From the NCBI GenBank assembly GCA_963556195.1, contig CAUVYP010000579.1:868001-932000 (forward strand): a stretch of DNA of 64,000 nucleotides. The letters are read 5' to 3'. This stretch comes from Sepiola atlantica. Taxonomy: Eukaryota > Mollusca > Cephalopoda > Sepiida > Sepiolidae. Made by a program: the position numbers and the translations under genes. The notes below the pieces were generated by a model, which was not told where the DNA came from, made no database searches, and saw only the letters and a list, made by a program, of their open reading frames with translations. Each line of letters begins with the position of its first letter. The stretch's first letter is position 1. Of this stretch, positions 49,416 through 62,249 are shown one piece after another.

Positions 49416-52400
49416 TTGTTGATGTTTCGCGTATTCAGTTTGTATCGACATATCTCCGGGAGTACAAGAGCTGAACTTCTGAAACTTGGTACTTCAGTAG
49501 AAAATGTGTGTCCGCTAATGTCTGCAAAGTTTCGGAGCACAATTCTTATAAATGTGGAAGTTATAAACAAAAGCGATATCAACTTAAAATCGCACTAAAT
49601 TTTGTTGATGTTTTGCGTATTCAGTTTGTATCGACATATCTCCGGGAGTACAAGAGCTGAACTTCTGAAACTTGGTACTTCAGTAGAAAATGTGTGTCCG
49701 CTTATGTCTGCAAAGTTTCGGAGCACAATTCTTATAAATGTGGAAGTTATTAACACAAGCGATATACCTTTTAAATCGCACTAAATTTTGTTGATGTTTT
49801 GCGTATTCAGTTTGTATCGACATATCTCCGGGAGTACAAGAGCTGAACTTCTGAAACTTGGTACTGCAGTAGAAAATGTGTGTCCGCTAATGTCTGCAAA
49901 GTTTCAGAGCACAATTCTTATAAATGTGGAAGTTATAAACAAAAGCGATATCAACTTAAAATCGCACTAAATTTTGTTGATGTTTTGCGTATTCAGTTTG
50001 TATCGACATATCTCCGGGAGTACAAGAGCTGAACTTCTGAAACTTGGTACTTCAGTAGAAAATGTGTGTCCGCTAATGTCTGCAAAGTTTCAGAGCACAA
50101 TTCTTATAAATGTGGAAGTTATAAACACAAGCGATATCAACTTAAAATCGCACTAAATTTTGCAGATGTTTTGCGAATTCAGTTTGTATCGACATATCTC
50201 CGGGAGTACAAGAGCTGAACTTCTGAAACTTGGTACTTCAGTAGAAAATGTGTGTCCGCTAATGTCTGCAAAGTTTCGGAGCACAATTCTTATAAATGTG
50301 GAAGTTATTAACAAAAGACCTATCAACTTTAAATCGCACTAAATTTTGTTTATGTTTTGCGTATTCAGTTTGTATCGACATATCTCCGGGAGTACAAGAG
50401 CTGAACTTCTGAAACTTCGTACATCAGTAGAAAATGTGTGTCCGCTATTGTCTGCAAAGTTTCGGAGCACAATTCTCATAAATGTGGAAGTTATAAACAA
50501 AAGCGATATCAACTTTAAATCGCACTAAATTTTGTTGATGTTTTGCGTATTCAGTTTGTATCGACATATCTCCGGGAGTACAAGAGCTGAACTTCTGAAA
50601 CTTGGTACTTCAGTAGAAAATGTGTGTCCGCTAATGTCTGCAAAGTTACAGAGCACAATTCTTATAAATGTGGAAGTTATAAACACAAGCGATATCAACT
50701 TAAAATCGCACTAAATTTTGTTGATGTTTTGCGTATTCAGTTTGTATCGACATATCTCCGGGAGTACAAGAGCTGAACTTCTGAAACTTGGTACTTCAGT
50801 AGAAAATGTGTGTCCGCTAATGTCTGCAAAGTTTCGGAGCACAATTCTTATAAATGTGGAAGTTATAAACAAAAGCGATATCAACTTAAAATCGCACTAA
50901 ATTTTGTTGATGTTTTGCGTATTCAGTTTGTATCGACATATCTCCGGGAGTACAAGAGCTGAACTTCTGAAACTTGGTACTTCAGTAGAAAATGTGTGTC
51001 CGCTAATGTCTGCAAAGTTTCGGAGCACAATTCTTATAAATGTGGAAGTTATTAACACAAGCGATATACCTTTTAAATCGCACTAAATTTTGTTGATGTT
51101 TTGCGTATTCAGTTTGTATCGACATATCTCCGGGAGTACAAGAGCTGAACTTCTGAAACTTGGTACTTCAGTAGAAAATGTGTGTCCGCTAATGTCTGCG
51201 AAGTTTCAGAGCACAATTCTTATAAATGTGGAAGTTATAAACAAAAGCGATATCAACTTAAAATCGCACTAAATTTTGTTGATGTTTTGCGTATTCAGTT
51301 TGTATCGACATATCTCCGGGAGTACAAGAGCTGAACTTCTGAAACTTGGTACTTCAGTAGAAAATGTGTGTCCGCTAATGTCTGCAAAGTTTCAGAGCAC
51401 AATTTGTATAAATGTGGAAGTTATAAACACAAGCGATATCAACTTAAAATCGCACTAAATTTTGTTGATGTTTTGCGTATTCAGTTTGTATCGACATATC
51501 TCCGGGAGTACAAGAGCTGAACTTCTGAAACTTGGTACTTCAGTAGAAAATGTGTGTCCGCTAATGTCTGCAAAGTTTCGGAGCACAATTCTTATAAATG
51601 TGGAAGTTATAAACAAAAGCGATATCAACTTAAAATCGCACTAAATTTTGTTGATGTTTTGCGTATTCAGTTTGTATCGACATATCTCCGGGAGTACAAG
51701 AGCTGAACTTCTGAAACTTGGTACTTCAGTAGAAAATGTGTGTCCGCTAATGTCTGCAAAGTTTCGGAGCACAATTCTTATAAATGTGGAAGTTATTAAC
51801 AAAAGACCTATCAACTTAAAATCGCACTAAATTTTGTTTATGTTTTGCGTATTCAGTTTGTATCGACATATCTCCGGGAGTACAAGAGCTGAACTTCTGA
51901 AACTTGGTACTTCAGTAGAAAATGTGTGTCCGCTAATGTCTGCAAAGTTTCGGAGCACAATTCTTATAAATGTGGAAGTTATTAACAAAAGACCTATCAA
52001 CTTTAAATCGCACTAAATTTTGTTTATGTTTTGCGTATTCAGTTTGTATCGAGATATCTCCGGGAGTACAAGAGCTGACCTTCTGAAACTTCGTACATCA
52101 GTAGAAAATGTGTGTCCGCTATTGTCTGCAAAGTTTCGGAGCACAATTCTCATAAATGTGGAAGTTATAAACAAAAGCGATATCAACTTAAAATCGCACT
52201 AAATTTTGTTGATGTTTTGCGTATTCAGTTTGTATCGACATATCTCCGGGAGTACAAGAGCTGAACTTCTGAAACTTGGTACTTCAGTAGAAAATGTGTG
52301 TCCGCTAATGTCTGCAAAGTTACAGAGCACAATTCTTATAAATGTGGAAGTTATAAACACAAGCGATATCAACTTAAAATCGCACTAAATTTTGTTGATG

Positions 52401-55367
52401 TTTTGCGTATTCAGTTTGTATCGACATATCTCCGGGAGTACAAGAGCTGAACTTCTGAAACTTGGTACTTCAGTAGAAAATGTGTGTCCGCTAATGTCTG
52501 CGAAGTTTCAGAGCACAATTCTTATAAATGTGGAAGTTATAAACAAAAGCGATATCAACTTAAAATCGCACTAAATTTTGTTGATGTTTTGCGTATTCAG
52601 TTTGTATCGACATATCTCCGGGAGTACAAGAGCTGAACTTCTGAAACTTGGAACTTCAGTAGAAAATGTGTGTCCGCTAATGTCTGCAAAGTTTCAGAGC
52701 ACAATTTGTATAAATGTGGAAGTTATAAACACAAGCGATATCAACTTAAAATCGCACTAAATTTTGTTGATGTTTTGCGTATTCAGTTTGTATCGACATA
52801 TCTCCGGGAGTACAAGAGCTGAACTTCTGAAACTTGGTACTTCAGTAGAAAATGTGTGTCCGCTAATGTCTGCAAAGTTTCGGAGCACAATTCTTATAAA
52901 TGTGGAAGTTATAAACAAAAGCGATATCAACTTAAAATCGCACTAAATTTTGTTGATGTTTTGCGTATTCAGTTTGTATCGACATATCTCCGGGAGTACA
53001 AGAGCTGAACTTCTGAAACTTGGTACTTCAGTAGAAAATGTTAGTCCGCTAATGTCTGCAAAGTTTCGGAGCACAATTCTTATAAATGTGGAAGTTATTA
53101 ACAAAAGACCTATCAACTTAAAATCGCACTAAATTTTGTTTATGTTTTGCGTATTCAGTTTGTATCGACATATCTCCGGGAGTACAAGAGCTGAACTTCT
53201 GAAACTTGGTACTTCAGTCGAAAATGTGTGTCCGCTAATGTCTGCAAAGTTTCAGAGCACAATTCTTATAAATGTGGAAGTTATAAACAAAAGCGATATC
53301 AACTTAAAATCGCACTAAATTTTGTTGATGTTTTGCGTATTCAGTTTGTATCGACATATCTCCGGGAGTACAAGAGCTGAACTTCTGAAACTTGGTACTT
53401 CAGTAGAAAATGTGTGTCCGCTAATGTCTGCAAAGTTTCAGAGCACAATTTGTATAAATGTGGAAGTTATAAACACAAGCGATATCAACTTAAAATCGCA
53501 CTAAATTTTGTTGATGTTTTGCGTATTCAGTTTGTATCGACATATCTCCGGGAGTACAAGAGCTGAACTTCTGAAACTTGGTACTGCAGTAGAAAATGTG
53601 TGTCCGCTAATGTCTGCAAGGTTTCAGAGCACAATTTGTATAAATGTGGAAGTTATAAACACAAGCGATATCAACTTAAAATCGCACTAAATTTTGTTGA
53701 TGTTTTGCGTATTCAGTTTGTATCGACATATCTCCGGGAGTACAAGAGCTGAACTTCTGAAACTTGGTACTTCAGTAGAAAATGTGTGTCCGCTAATGTC
53801 TGCAAAGTTTCGGAGCACAATTCTTATAAATGTGGAAGTTACAAACAAAAGCGATATCAACTTAAAATCGCACTAAATTTTGTTGATGTTTTGCGTATTC
53901 AGTTTGTATCGACATATCTCCGGGAGTACAAGAGCTGAACTTCTGAAACTTGGTACTTCAGTAGAAAATGTGTGTCCGCTAATGTCTGCAAAGTTTCGGA
54001 GCACAATTCTTATAAATGTGGAAGTTATTAACAAAAGACCTATCAACTTAAAATCGCACTAAATTTTGTTGATGTTTTGCGTATTCAGTTTGTATCGACA
54101 TATCTCCGGGAGTACAAGAGCTGAACTTCTGAAACTTGGTACTTCAGTAGAAAATGTGTGTCCGCTAATGTCTGCAAAGTTTCGGAGCACAATTCTTATA
54201 AATGTGGAAGTTATTAACAAAAGACCTATCAACTTTAAATCGCACTAAATTTTGTTTATGTTTTGCGTATTCAGTTTGTATCGACATATCTCCGGGAGTA
54301 CAAGAGCTGACCTTCTGAAACTTCGTACATCAGTAGAAAATGTGTGTCCGCTATTGTCTGCAAAGTTTCGGAGCACAATTCTCATAAATGTGGAAGTTAT
54401 AAACTAAAGCGATATCAACTTTAAATCGCACTAAATTTTGTTGATGTTTTGCGTATTCAGTTTGTATCGACATATCTCCGGGAGTACAAGAGCTGAACTT
54501 CTGAAACTTGGTACTTCAGTAGAAAATGTGTGTCCGCTAATGTCTGCAAAGTTACAGAGCACAATTCTTATAAATGTGGAAGTTATAAACACAAGCGATA
54601 TCAACTTAAAATCGCACTAAATTTTGTTGATGTTTTGCGTATTCAGTTTGTATCGACATATCTCCGGGAGTACAAGAGCTGAACTTCTGAAACTTGGTAC
54701 TTCAGTAGAAAATGTGTGTCCGCTAATGTCTGCAAAGTTTCGGAGCACAATTCTTATAAATGTGGAAGTTATAAACAAAAGCGATATCAACTTAAAATCG
54801 CACTAAATTTTGTTGATGTTTTGCGTATTCAGTTTGTATCGACATATCTCCGGGAGTACAAGAGCTGAACTTCTGAAACTTGGTACTTCAGTAGAAAATG
54901 TGTGTCCGCTAATGTCTGCAAAGTTTCGGAGCACAATTCTTATAAATGTGGAAGTTATTAACACAAGCGATATACCTTTTAAATCGCACTAAATTTTGTT
55001 GATGTTTTGCGTATTCAGTTTGTATCGACATATCTCCGGGAGTACAAGAGCTGAACTTCTGAAACTTGGTACTTCAGTAGAAAATGTGTGTCCGCTAATG
55101 TCTGCGAAGTTTCAGAGCACAATTCTTATAAATGTGGAAGTTATAAACAAAAGCGATATCAACTTAAAATCGCACTAAATTTTGTTGATGTTTTGCGTAT
55201 TCAGTTTGTATCGACATATCTCCGGGAGTACAAGAGCTAAACTTCTGAAACTTGGAACTTCAGTAGAAAATGTGTGTCCGCTAATGTCTGCAAAGTTTCG
55301 GAGCACAATTCTTATAAATGTGGAAGTTATAAACAAAAGCGATATCAACTTAAAATCGCACTAAATT
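49416..55367 (+). repeat. Disordered 32-monomer stretch (5,952 bp)
   Basis: The order is a d j f g h p a d u s a b (c/g chimera) h p u s a b c* s s a b o h p a d u a. Familiar short runs (h-p-a-d-u-s, u-s-a-b-c*-s) recur, but no run longer than about six monomers is repeated in register. Oddities include a doubled s (53322, 53508; the second has TACTGCAG), h with GAACTTC restored (50346), h with AACTAAAGC, which makes a stop (54252), and GTTAGTCCGC in b (52950). It looks like an older, more rearranged portion. Confidence 0.85.
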
Positions 55368-56855
55368 TTGTTGATGTTTTGCGTATTCAGTTTGTATCGA
55401 CATATCTCCGGGAGTACAAGAGCTGAACTTCTGAAACTTGGTACTTCAGTAGAAAATGTGTGTCCGCTAATGTCTGCAAAGTTTCGGAGCACAATTCTTA
55501 TAAATGTGGAAGTTATTAACAAAAGACCTATCAACTTAAAATCGCACTAAATTTTGTTTATGTTTTGCGTATTCAGTTTGTATCGACATATCTCCGGGAG
55601 TACAAGAGCTGAACTTCTGAAACTTGGTACTTCAGTAGAAAATGTGTGTCCGCTAATGTCTGCAAAGTTTCAGAGCACAATTCTTATAAATGTGGAAGTT
55701 ATAAACAAAAGCGATATCAACTTAAAATCGCACTAAATTTTGTTGATGTTTTGCGTATTCAGTTTGTATCGACATATCTCCGGGAGTACAAGAGCTGAAC
55801 TTCTGAAACTTGGTACTTCAGTAGAAAATGTGTGTCCGCTAAGGTCTGCAAAGTTTCAGAGCACAATTTGTATAAATGTGGAAGTTATAAACACAAGCGA
55901 TATCAACTTAAAATCGCACTAAATTTTGTTGATGTTTTGCGTATTCAGTTTGTATCGACATATCTCCGGGAGTACAAGAGCTGAACTTCTGAAACTTGGT
56001 ACTTCAGTAGAAAATGTGTGTCCGCTAATGTCTGCAAAGTTTCGGAGCACAATTCTTATAAATGTGGAAGTTATTAACACAAGCGATATACCTTTTAAAT
56101 CGCATTAAATTTTGTTGATGTTTTGCGTATTCAGTTTGTATCGACATATCTCCGGGAGTACAAGAGCTGAACTTCTGAAACTTGGTACTTCAGTAGAAAA
56201 TGTGTGTCCGCTAATGTCTGCAAAGTTTCAGAGCACAATTCTTATAAATGTGGAAGTTATAAACACAAGCGATATCAACTTAAAATCGCACTAAATTTTG
56301 TTGATGTTTTGCGAATTCAGTTTGTATCGACATATCTCCGGGAGTACAAGAGCTGAACTTCTGAAACTTGGTACTTCAGTAGAAAATGTGTGTCCGCTAA
56401 TGTCTGCAAAGTTTCGGAGCACAATTCTTATAAATGTAGAAGTTATTAACAAAAGACCTATCAACTTTAAATCGCACTAAATTTTGTTTATGTTTTGCGT
56501 ATTCAGTTTGTATCGACATATCTCCGGGAGTACAAGAGCTGACCTTCTGAAACTTCGTACATCAGTAGAAAATGTGTGTCCGCTATTGTCTGCAAAGTTT
56601 CGGAGCACAATTCTCATAAATGTGGAAGTTATAAACGAAAGCGATATCAACTTAAAATCGCACTAAATTTTGTTGATGTTTTGCGTATTCAGTTTGTATC
56701 GACATATCTCCGGGAGTACAAGAGCTGAACTTCTGAAACTTGGTACTTCAGTAGAAAATGTGTGTCCGCTAATGTCTGCAAAGTTACGGAGCACAATTCT
56801 TATAAATGTGGAAGTTATAAACACAAGCGATATCAACTTAAAATCGCACTAAATT
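55368..56855 (+). repeat. 8-monomer unit, copy 1 (1,488 bp)
   Basis: The order is b c* s d f l x r. The s has CTAAGGTCTG, and the d ends CGCATTAAAT instead of CGCACTAAAT. Both marks recur in the next unit. Confidence 0.92.
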
Positions 56856-58715
56856 TTGTTGATGTTTTGCGTATTCAGTTTGTATCGACATATCTCCGGG
56901 AGTACAAGAGCTGAACTTCTGAAACTTGGTACTTCAGTAGAAAATGTGTGTCCGCTAATGTCTGCAAAGTTTCGGAGCACAATTCTTATAAATGTGGAAG
57001 TTATTAACAAAAGACCTATCAACTTAAAATCGCACTAAATTTTGTTTATGTTTTGCGTATTCAGTTTGTATCGACATATCTCCGGGAGTACAAGAGCTGA
57101 ACTTCTGAAACTTGGTACTTCAGTAGAAAATGTGTGTCCGCTAATGTCTGCAAAGTTTCAGAGCACAATTCTTATAAATGTGGAAGTTATAAACAAAAGC
57201 GATATCAACTTAAAATCGCACTAAATTTTGTTGATGTTTTGCGTATTCAGTTTGTATCGACATATCTCCGGGAGTACAAGAGCTGAACTTCTGAAACTTG
57301 GTACTTCAGTAGAAAATGTGTGTCCGCTAAGGTCTGCAAAGTTTCAGAGCACAATTTGTATAAATGTGGAAGTTATAAACACAAGCGATATCAACTTAAA
57401 ATCGCACTAAATTTTGTTGATGTTTTGCGTATTCAGTTTGTATCGACATATCTCCGGGAGTACAAGAGCTGAACTTCTGAAACTTGGTACTTCAGTAGAA
57501 AATGTGTGTCCGCTAATGTCTGCAAAGTTTCGGAGCACAATTCTTATAAATGTGGAAGTTATAAACAAAAGCGATATCAACTTAAAATCGCACTAAATTT
57601 TGTTGATGTTTTGCGTATTCAGTTTGTATCGACATATCTCCGGGAGTACAAGAGCTGAACTTCTGAAACTTGGTACTTCAGTAGAAAATGTGTGTCCGCT
57701 AATGTCTGCAAAGTTTCGGAGCACAATTCTTATAAATGTGGAAGTTATTAACAAAAGACCTATCAACTTAAAATCGCACTAAATGTTGTTTATGTTTTGC
57801 GTATTCAGTTTGTATCGACATATCTCCGGGAGTACAAGAGCTGAACTTCTGAAACTTGGTACTTCAGTAGAAAATGTGTGTCCGCTGATGTCTGCAAAGT
57901 TTCGGAGCACAATTCTTATAAATGTGGAAGTTATTAACACAAGCGATATACCTTTTAAATCGCATTAAATTTTGTTGATGTTTTGCGTATTCAGTTTGTA
58001 TCGACATATCTCCGGGAGTACAAGAGCTGAACTTCTGAAACTTGGTACTTCAGTAGAAAATGTGTGTCCGCTAATGTCTGCAAAGTTTCAGAGCACAATT
58101 CTTATAAATGTGGAAGTTATAAACACAAGCGATATCAACTTAAAATCGCACTAAATTTTGTTGATGTTTTGCGAATTCAGTTTGTATCGACATATCTCCG
58201 GGAGTACAAGAGCTGAACTTCTGAAACTTGGTACTTCAGTAGAAAATGTGTGTCCGCTAATGTCTGCAAAGTTTCGGAGCACAATTCTTATAAAGGTAGA
58301 AGTTATTAACAAAAGACCTATCAACTTTAAATCGCACTAAATTTTGTTTATGTTTTGCGTATTCAGTTTGTATCGACATATCTCCGGGAGTACAAGAGCT
58401 GACCTTCTGAAACTTCGTACATCAGTAGAAAATGTGTGTCCGCTATTGTCTGCAAAGTTTCGGAGCACAATTCTCATAAATGTGGAAGTTATAAACGAAA
58501 GCGATATCAACTTAAAATCGCACTAAATTTTGTTGATGTTTTGCGTATTCAGTTTGTATCGACATATCTCCGGGAGTACAAGAGCTGAACTTCTGAAACT
58601 TGGTACTTCAGTAGAAAATGTGTGTCCGCTAATGTCTGCAAAGTTACGGAGCACAATTCTTATAAATGTGGAAGTTATAAACACAAGCGATATCAACTTA
58701 AAATCGCACTAAATT
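56856..58715 (+). repeat. 8-monomer unit, copy 2, with two extra monomers (1,860 bp)
   Basis: The order is b c* s a b d+ f l x r. The CTAAGGTCTG mark repeats at a 1,488-bp offset. Copy 1 has d directly after s; this copy has a-b-d+ there, so copy 1 probably lost two monomers. The d+ has CTGATG and CGCATTAAAT, both found again in the d at 61320. l (58158) has a private ATAAAGGTAG. Confidence 0.9.
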
Positions 58716-61700
58716 TTGTTGATGTTTTGCGTATTCAGTTTGTATCGACATATCTCCGGGAGTACAAGAGCTGAACTTCTGAAACTTGGTACTTCAGTAG
58801 AAAATGTGTGTCCGCTAATGTCTGCAAAGTTTCAGAGCACAATTCTTATAAATGTGGAAGTTATAAACACAAGCGATATCAACTTAAAATCGCACTAAAT
58901 TTTGCAGATGTTTTGCGAATTCAGTTTGTATCGACATATCTCCGGGAGTACAAGAGCTGAACTTCTGAAACTTAGTACTTCAGTAGAAAATGTGTGTCCG
59001 CTAATGTCTGCAAAGTTTCGGAGCACAATTCTTATAAATGTGGAAGTTATTAACAAAAGACCTATCAACTTTAAATCGCACTAAATTTTGTTTATGTTTT
59101 GCGTATTCAGTTTGTATCGACATATCTCCGGGAGTACAAGAGCTGACCTTCTGAAACTTCGTACATCAGTAGAAAATGTGTGTCCGCTATTGTCTGCAAA
59201 GTTTCGGAGCACAATTCTCATTAATGTGGAAGTTATAAACAAAAGCGATATCAACTTTAAATCGCACTAAATTTTGTTGATGTTTTGCGTATTCAGTTTG
59301 TATCGACATATCTCCGGGAGTACAAGAGCTGAACTTCTGAAACTTGGTACTTCAGTAGAAAATGTGTGTCCGCTAATGTCTGCGAAGTTTCAGAGCACAA
59401 TTCTTATAAATGTGGAAGTTATAAACAAAAGCGATATCAACTTAAAATCGCACTAAATGTTGTTGATGTTTTGCGTATTCAGTTTGTATCGACATATCTC
59501 CGGGAGTACAAGAGCTGAACTTCTGAAACTTGGTACTTCAGTAGAAAATGTGTGTCCGCTAATGTCTGCAAAGTTTCAGAGCACAATTTGTATAAATGTG
59601 GAAGTTATAAACACAAGCGATATCAACTTAAAATCGCACTAAATTTTGTTGATGTTTTGCGTATTCAGTTTGTATCGACATATCTCCGGGAGTACAAGAG
59701 CTGAACTTCTGAAACTTGGTACTTCAGTAGAAAATGTGTGTCCGCTAATGTCTGCAAAGTTTCGGAGCACAATTCTTATAAATGTGGAAGTTATAAACAA
59801 AAGCGATATCAACTTAAAATCGCACTAAATTTTGTTAGTGTTTTGCGTATTCAGTTTGTATCGACATATCTCCGGGAGTACAAGAGCTGAACTTCTGAAA
59901 CTTGGTACTTCAGTAGAAAATGTGTGTCCGCTAATGTCTGCAAAGTTTCGGAGCACAATTCTTATAAATGTGGAAGTTATTAACAAAAGACCTACCAACT
60001 TAAAATCGCACTAAATTTTGTTTATGTTTTGCGTATTCAGTTTGTATCGACATATCTCCGGGAGTACAAGAGCTGAACTTCTGAAACTTGGTACTTCAGT
60101 AGAAAATGTGTGTCCGCTAATGTCTGCAAAGTTTCGGAGCACAATTCTTATAAATGTGGAAGTTATTAACAAAAGACCTATCAACTTAAAATCGCACTAA
60201 ATTTTGTTTATGTTTTGCGTATTCAGTTTGTATCGACATATCTCCGGGAGTACAAGAGCTGAACTTCTGAAACTTGGTACTTCAGTAGAAAATGTGTGTC
60301 CGCTAATGTCTGCAAAGTTTCGGAGCACAATTCTTATAAATGTGGAAGTTATTAACAAAAGACCTATCAACTTTAAATCGCACTAAATTTTGTTTATGTT
60401 TTGCGTATTCAGTTTGTATCGACATATCTCCGGGAGTACAAGAGCTGACCTTCTGAAACTTCGTACATCAGTAGAAAATGTGTGTCCGCTATTGTCTGCA
60501 AAGTCTCGGAGCACAATTCTCATAAATGTGGAAGTTTTAAACAAAAGCGATATCAACTTTAAATCGCACTAAATTTTGTTGATGTTTTGCGTATTCAGTT
60601 TGTATCGACATATCTCCGGGAGTACAAGAGCTGAACTTCTGAAACTTGGTACTTCAGTAGAAAATGTGTGTCCGCTATTGTCTGCAAAGTTTCGGAGCAC
60701 AATTCTCATTAATGTGGAAGTTATAAACAAAAGCGATATCAACTTTAAATCGCACTAAATTTTGTTGATGTTTTGCGTATTCAGTTTGTATCGACATATC
60801 TCCGGGAGTACAAGAGCTGAACTTCTGAAACTTGGTACTTCAGTAGAAAATGTGTGTCCGCTAATGTCTGCGAAGTTTCAGAGCACAATTCTTATAAATG
60901 TGGAAGTTATAAACAAAAGCGATATCAACTTAAAATCGCACTAAATTTTGTTGATGTTTTGCGTATTCAGTTTGTATCGACATATCTCCGGGAGTACAAG
61001 AGCTGAACTTCTGAAACTTGGTACTTCAGTAGAAAATGTGTGTCCGCTAATGTCTGCAAAGTTTCAGAGCACAATTTGTATAAATGTGGAAGTTATAAAC
61101 ACAAGCGATATCAACTTAAAATCGCACTAAATTTTGTTGATGTTTTGCGTATTCAGTTTGTATCGACATATCTCCGGGAGTACAAGAGCTGAACTTCTGA
61201 AACTTGGTACTTCAGTAGAAAATGTGTGTCCGCTAATGTCTGCAAAGTTTCGGAGCACAATTCTTATAAATGTGGAAGTTATAAACAAAAGCGATATCAA
61301 CTTAAAATCGCACTAAATTTTGTTGATGTTTTGCGTATTCAGTTTGTATCGACATATCTCCGGGAGTACAAGAGCTGAACTTCTGAAACTTGGTACTTCA
61401 GTAGAAAATGTGTGTCCGCTGATGTCTGCAAAGTTTCGGAGCACAATTCTTATAAATGTGGAAGTTATTAACACAAGCGATATACCTTTTAAATCGCATT
61501 AAATTTTGTTGATGTTTTGCGTATTCAGTTTGTATCGACATATCTCCGGGAGTACAAGAGCTGAACTTCTGAAACTTGGTACTTCAGTAGAAAATGTGTG
61601 TCCGCTAATGTCTGCAAAGTTTCAGAGCACAATTCTTATAAATGTGGAAGTTATAAACACAAGCGATATCAACTTAAAATCGCACTAAATTTTGTTGATG

Positions 61701-62249
61701 TTTTGCGAATTCAGTTTGTATCGACATATCTCCGGGAGTACAAGAGCTGAACTTCTGAAACTTGGTACTTCAGTAGAAAATGTGTGTCCGCTAATGTCTG
61801 CAAAGTTTCGGAGCACAATTCTTATAAATGTAGAAGTTATTAACAAAAGACCTATCAACTTTAAATCGCACTAAATTTTGTTTATGTTTTGCGTATTCAG
61901 TTTGTATCGACATATCTCCGGGAGTACAAGAGCTGACCTTCTGAAACTTCGTACATCAGTAGAAAATGTGTGTCCGCTATTGTCTGCAAAGTTTCGGAGC
62001 ACAATTCTCATAAATGTGGAAGTTATAAACGAAAGCGATATCAACTTAAAATCGCACTAAATTTTGTTGATGTTTTGCGTATTCAGTTTGTATCGACATA
62101 TCTCCGGGAGTACAAGAGCTGAACTTCTGAAACTTGGTACTTCAGTAGAAAATGTGTGTCCGCTAATGTCTGCAAAGTTACGGAGCACAATTCTTATAAA
62201 TGTGGAAGTTATAAACACAAGCGATATCAACTTAAAATCGCACTAAATT
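58716..62249 (+). repeat. 19-monomer unit, copy 1 (3,534 bp)
   Basis: The order is f g h u s a b (c/b) (c/g) h (a/h) u s a d f l x r. The offset to copy 2 is exactly 19 x 186 bp. Shared private marks are TTGTTAGTGTTTTG and CCTACCAAC in b (59832, 63366) and CTCATTAATG in h (59088, 62622). Differences are CTTAGTACT in g (58902) and an ATGTTGTTG leader on s (59460), both only in this copy. Confidence 0.93.
60576..60761 (+). repeat. Chimeric monomer (a-like front, h back)
   Basis: The front has the standard GAACTTC, TTGGTACTTC states. The back has CTATTG, CTCATTAATG and TTTAAATCG, as in the h at 59088. The switch lies between nt 78 and nt 103, about 60653-60678, the tightest breakpoint in the window. 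An intact h lies just before it (60390). Confidence 0.85.
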
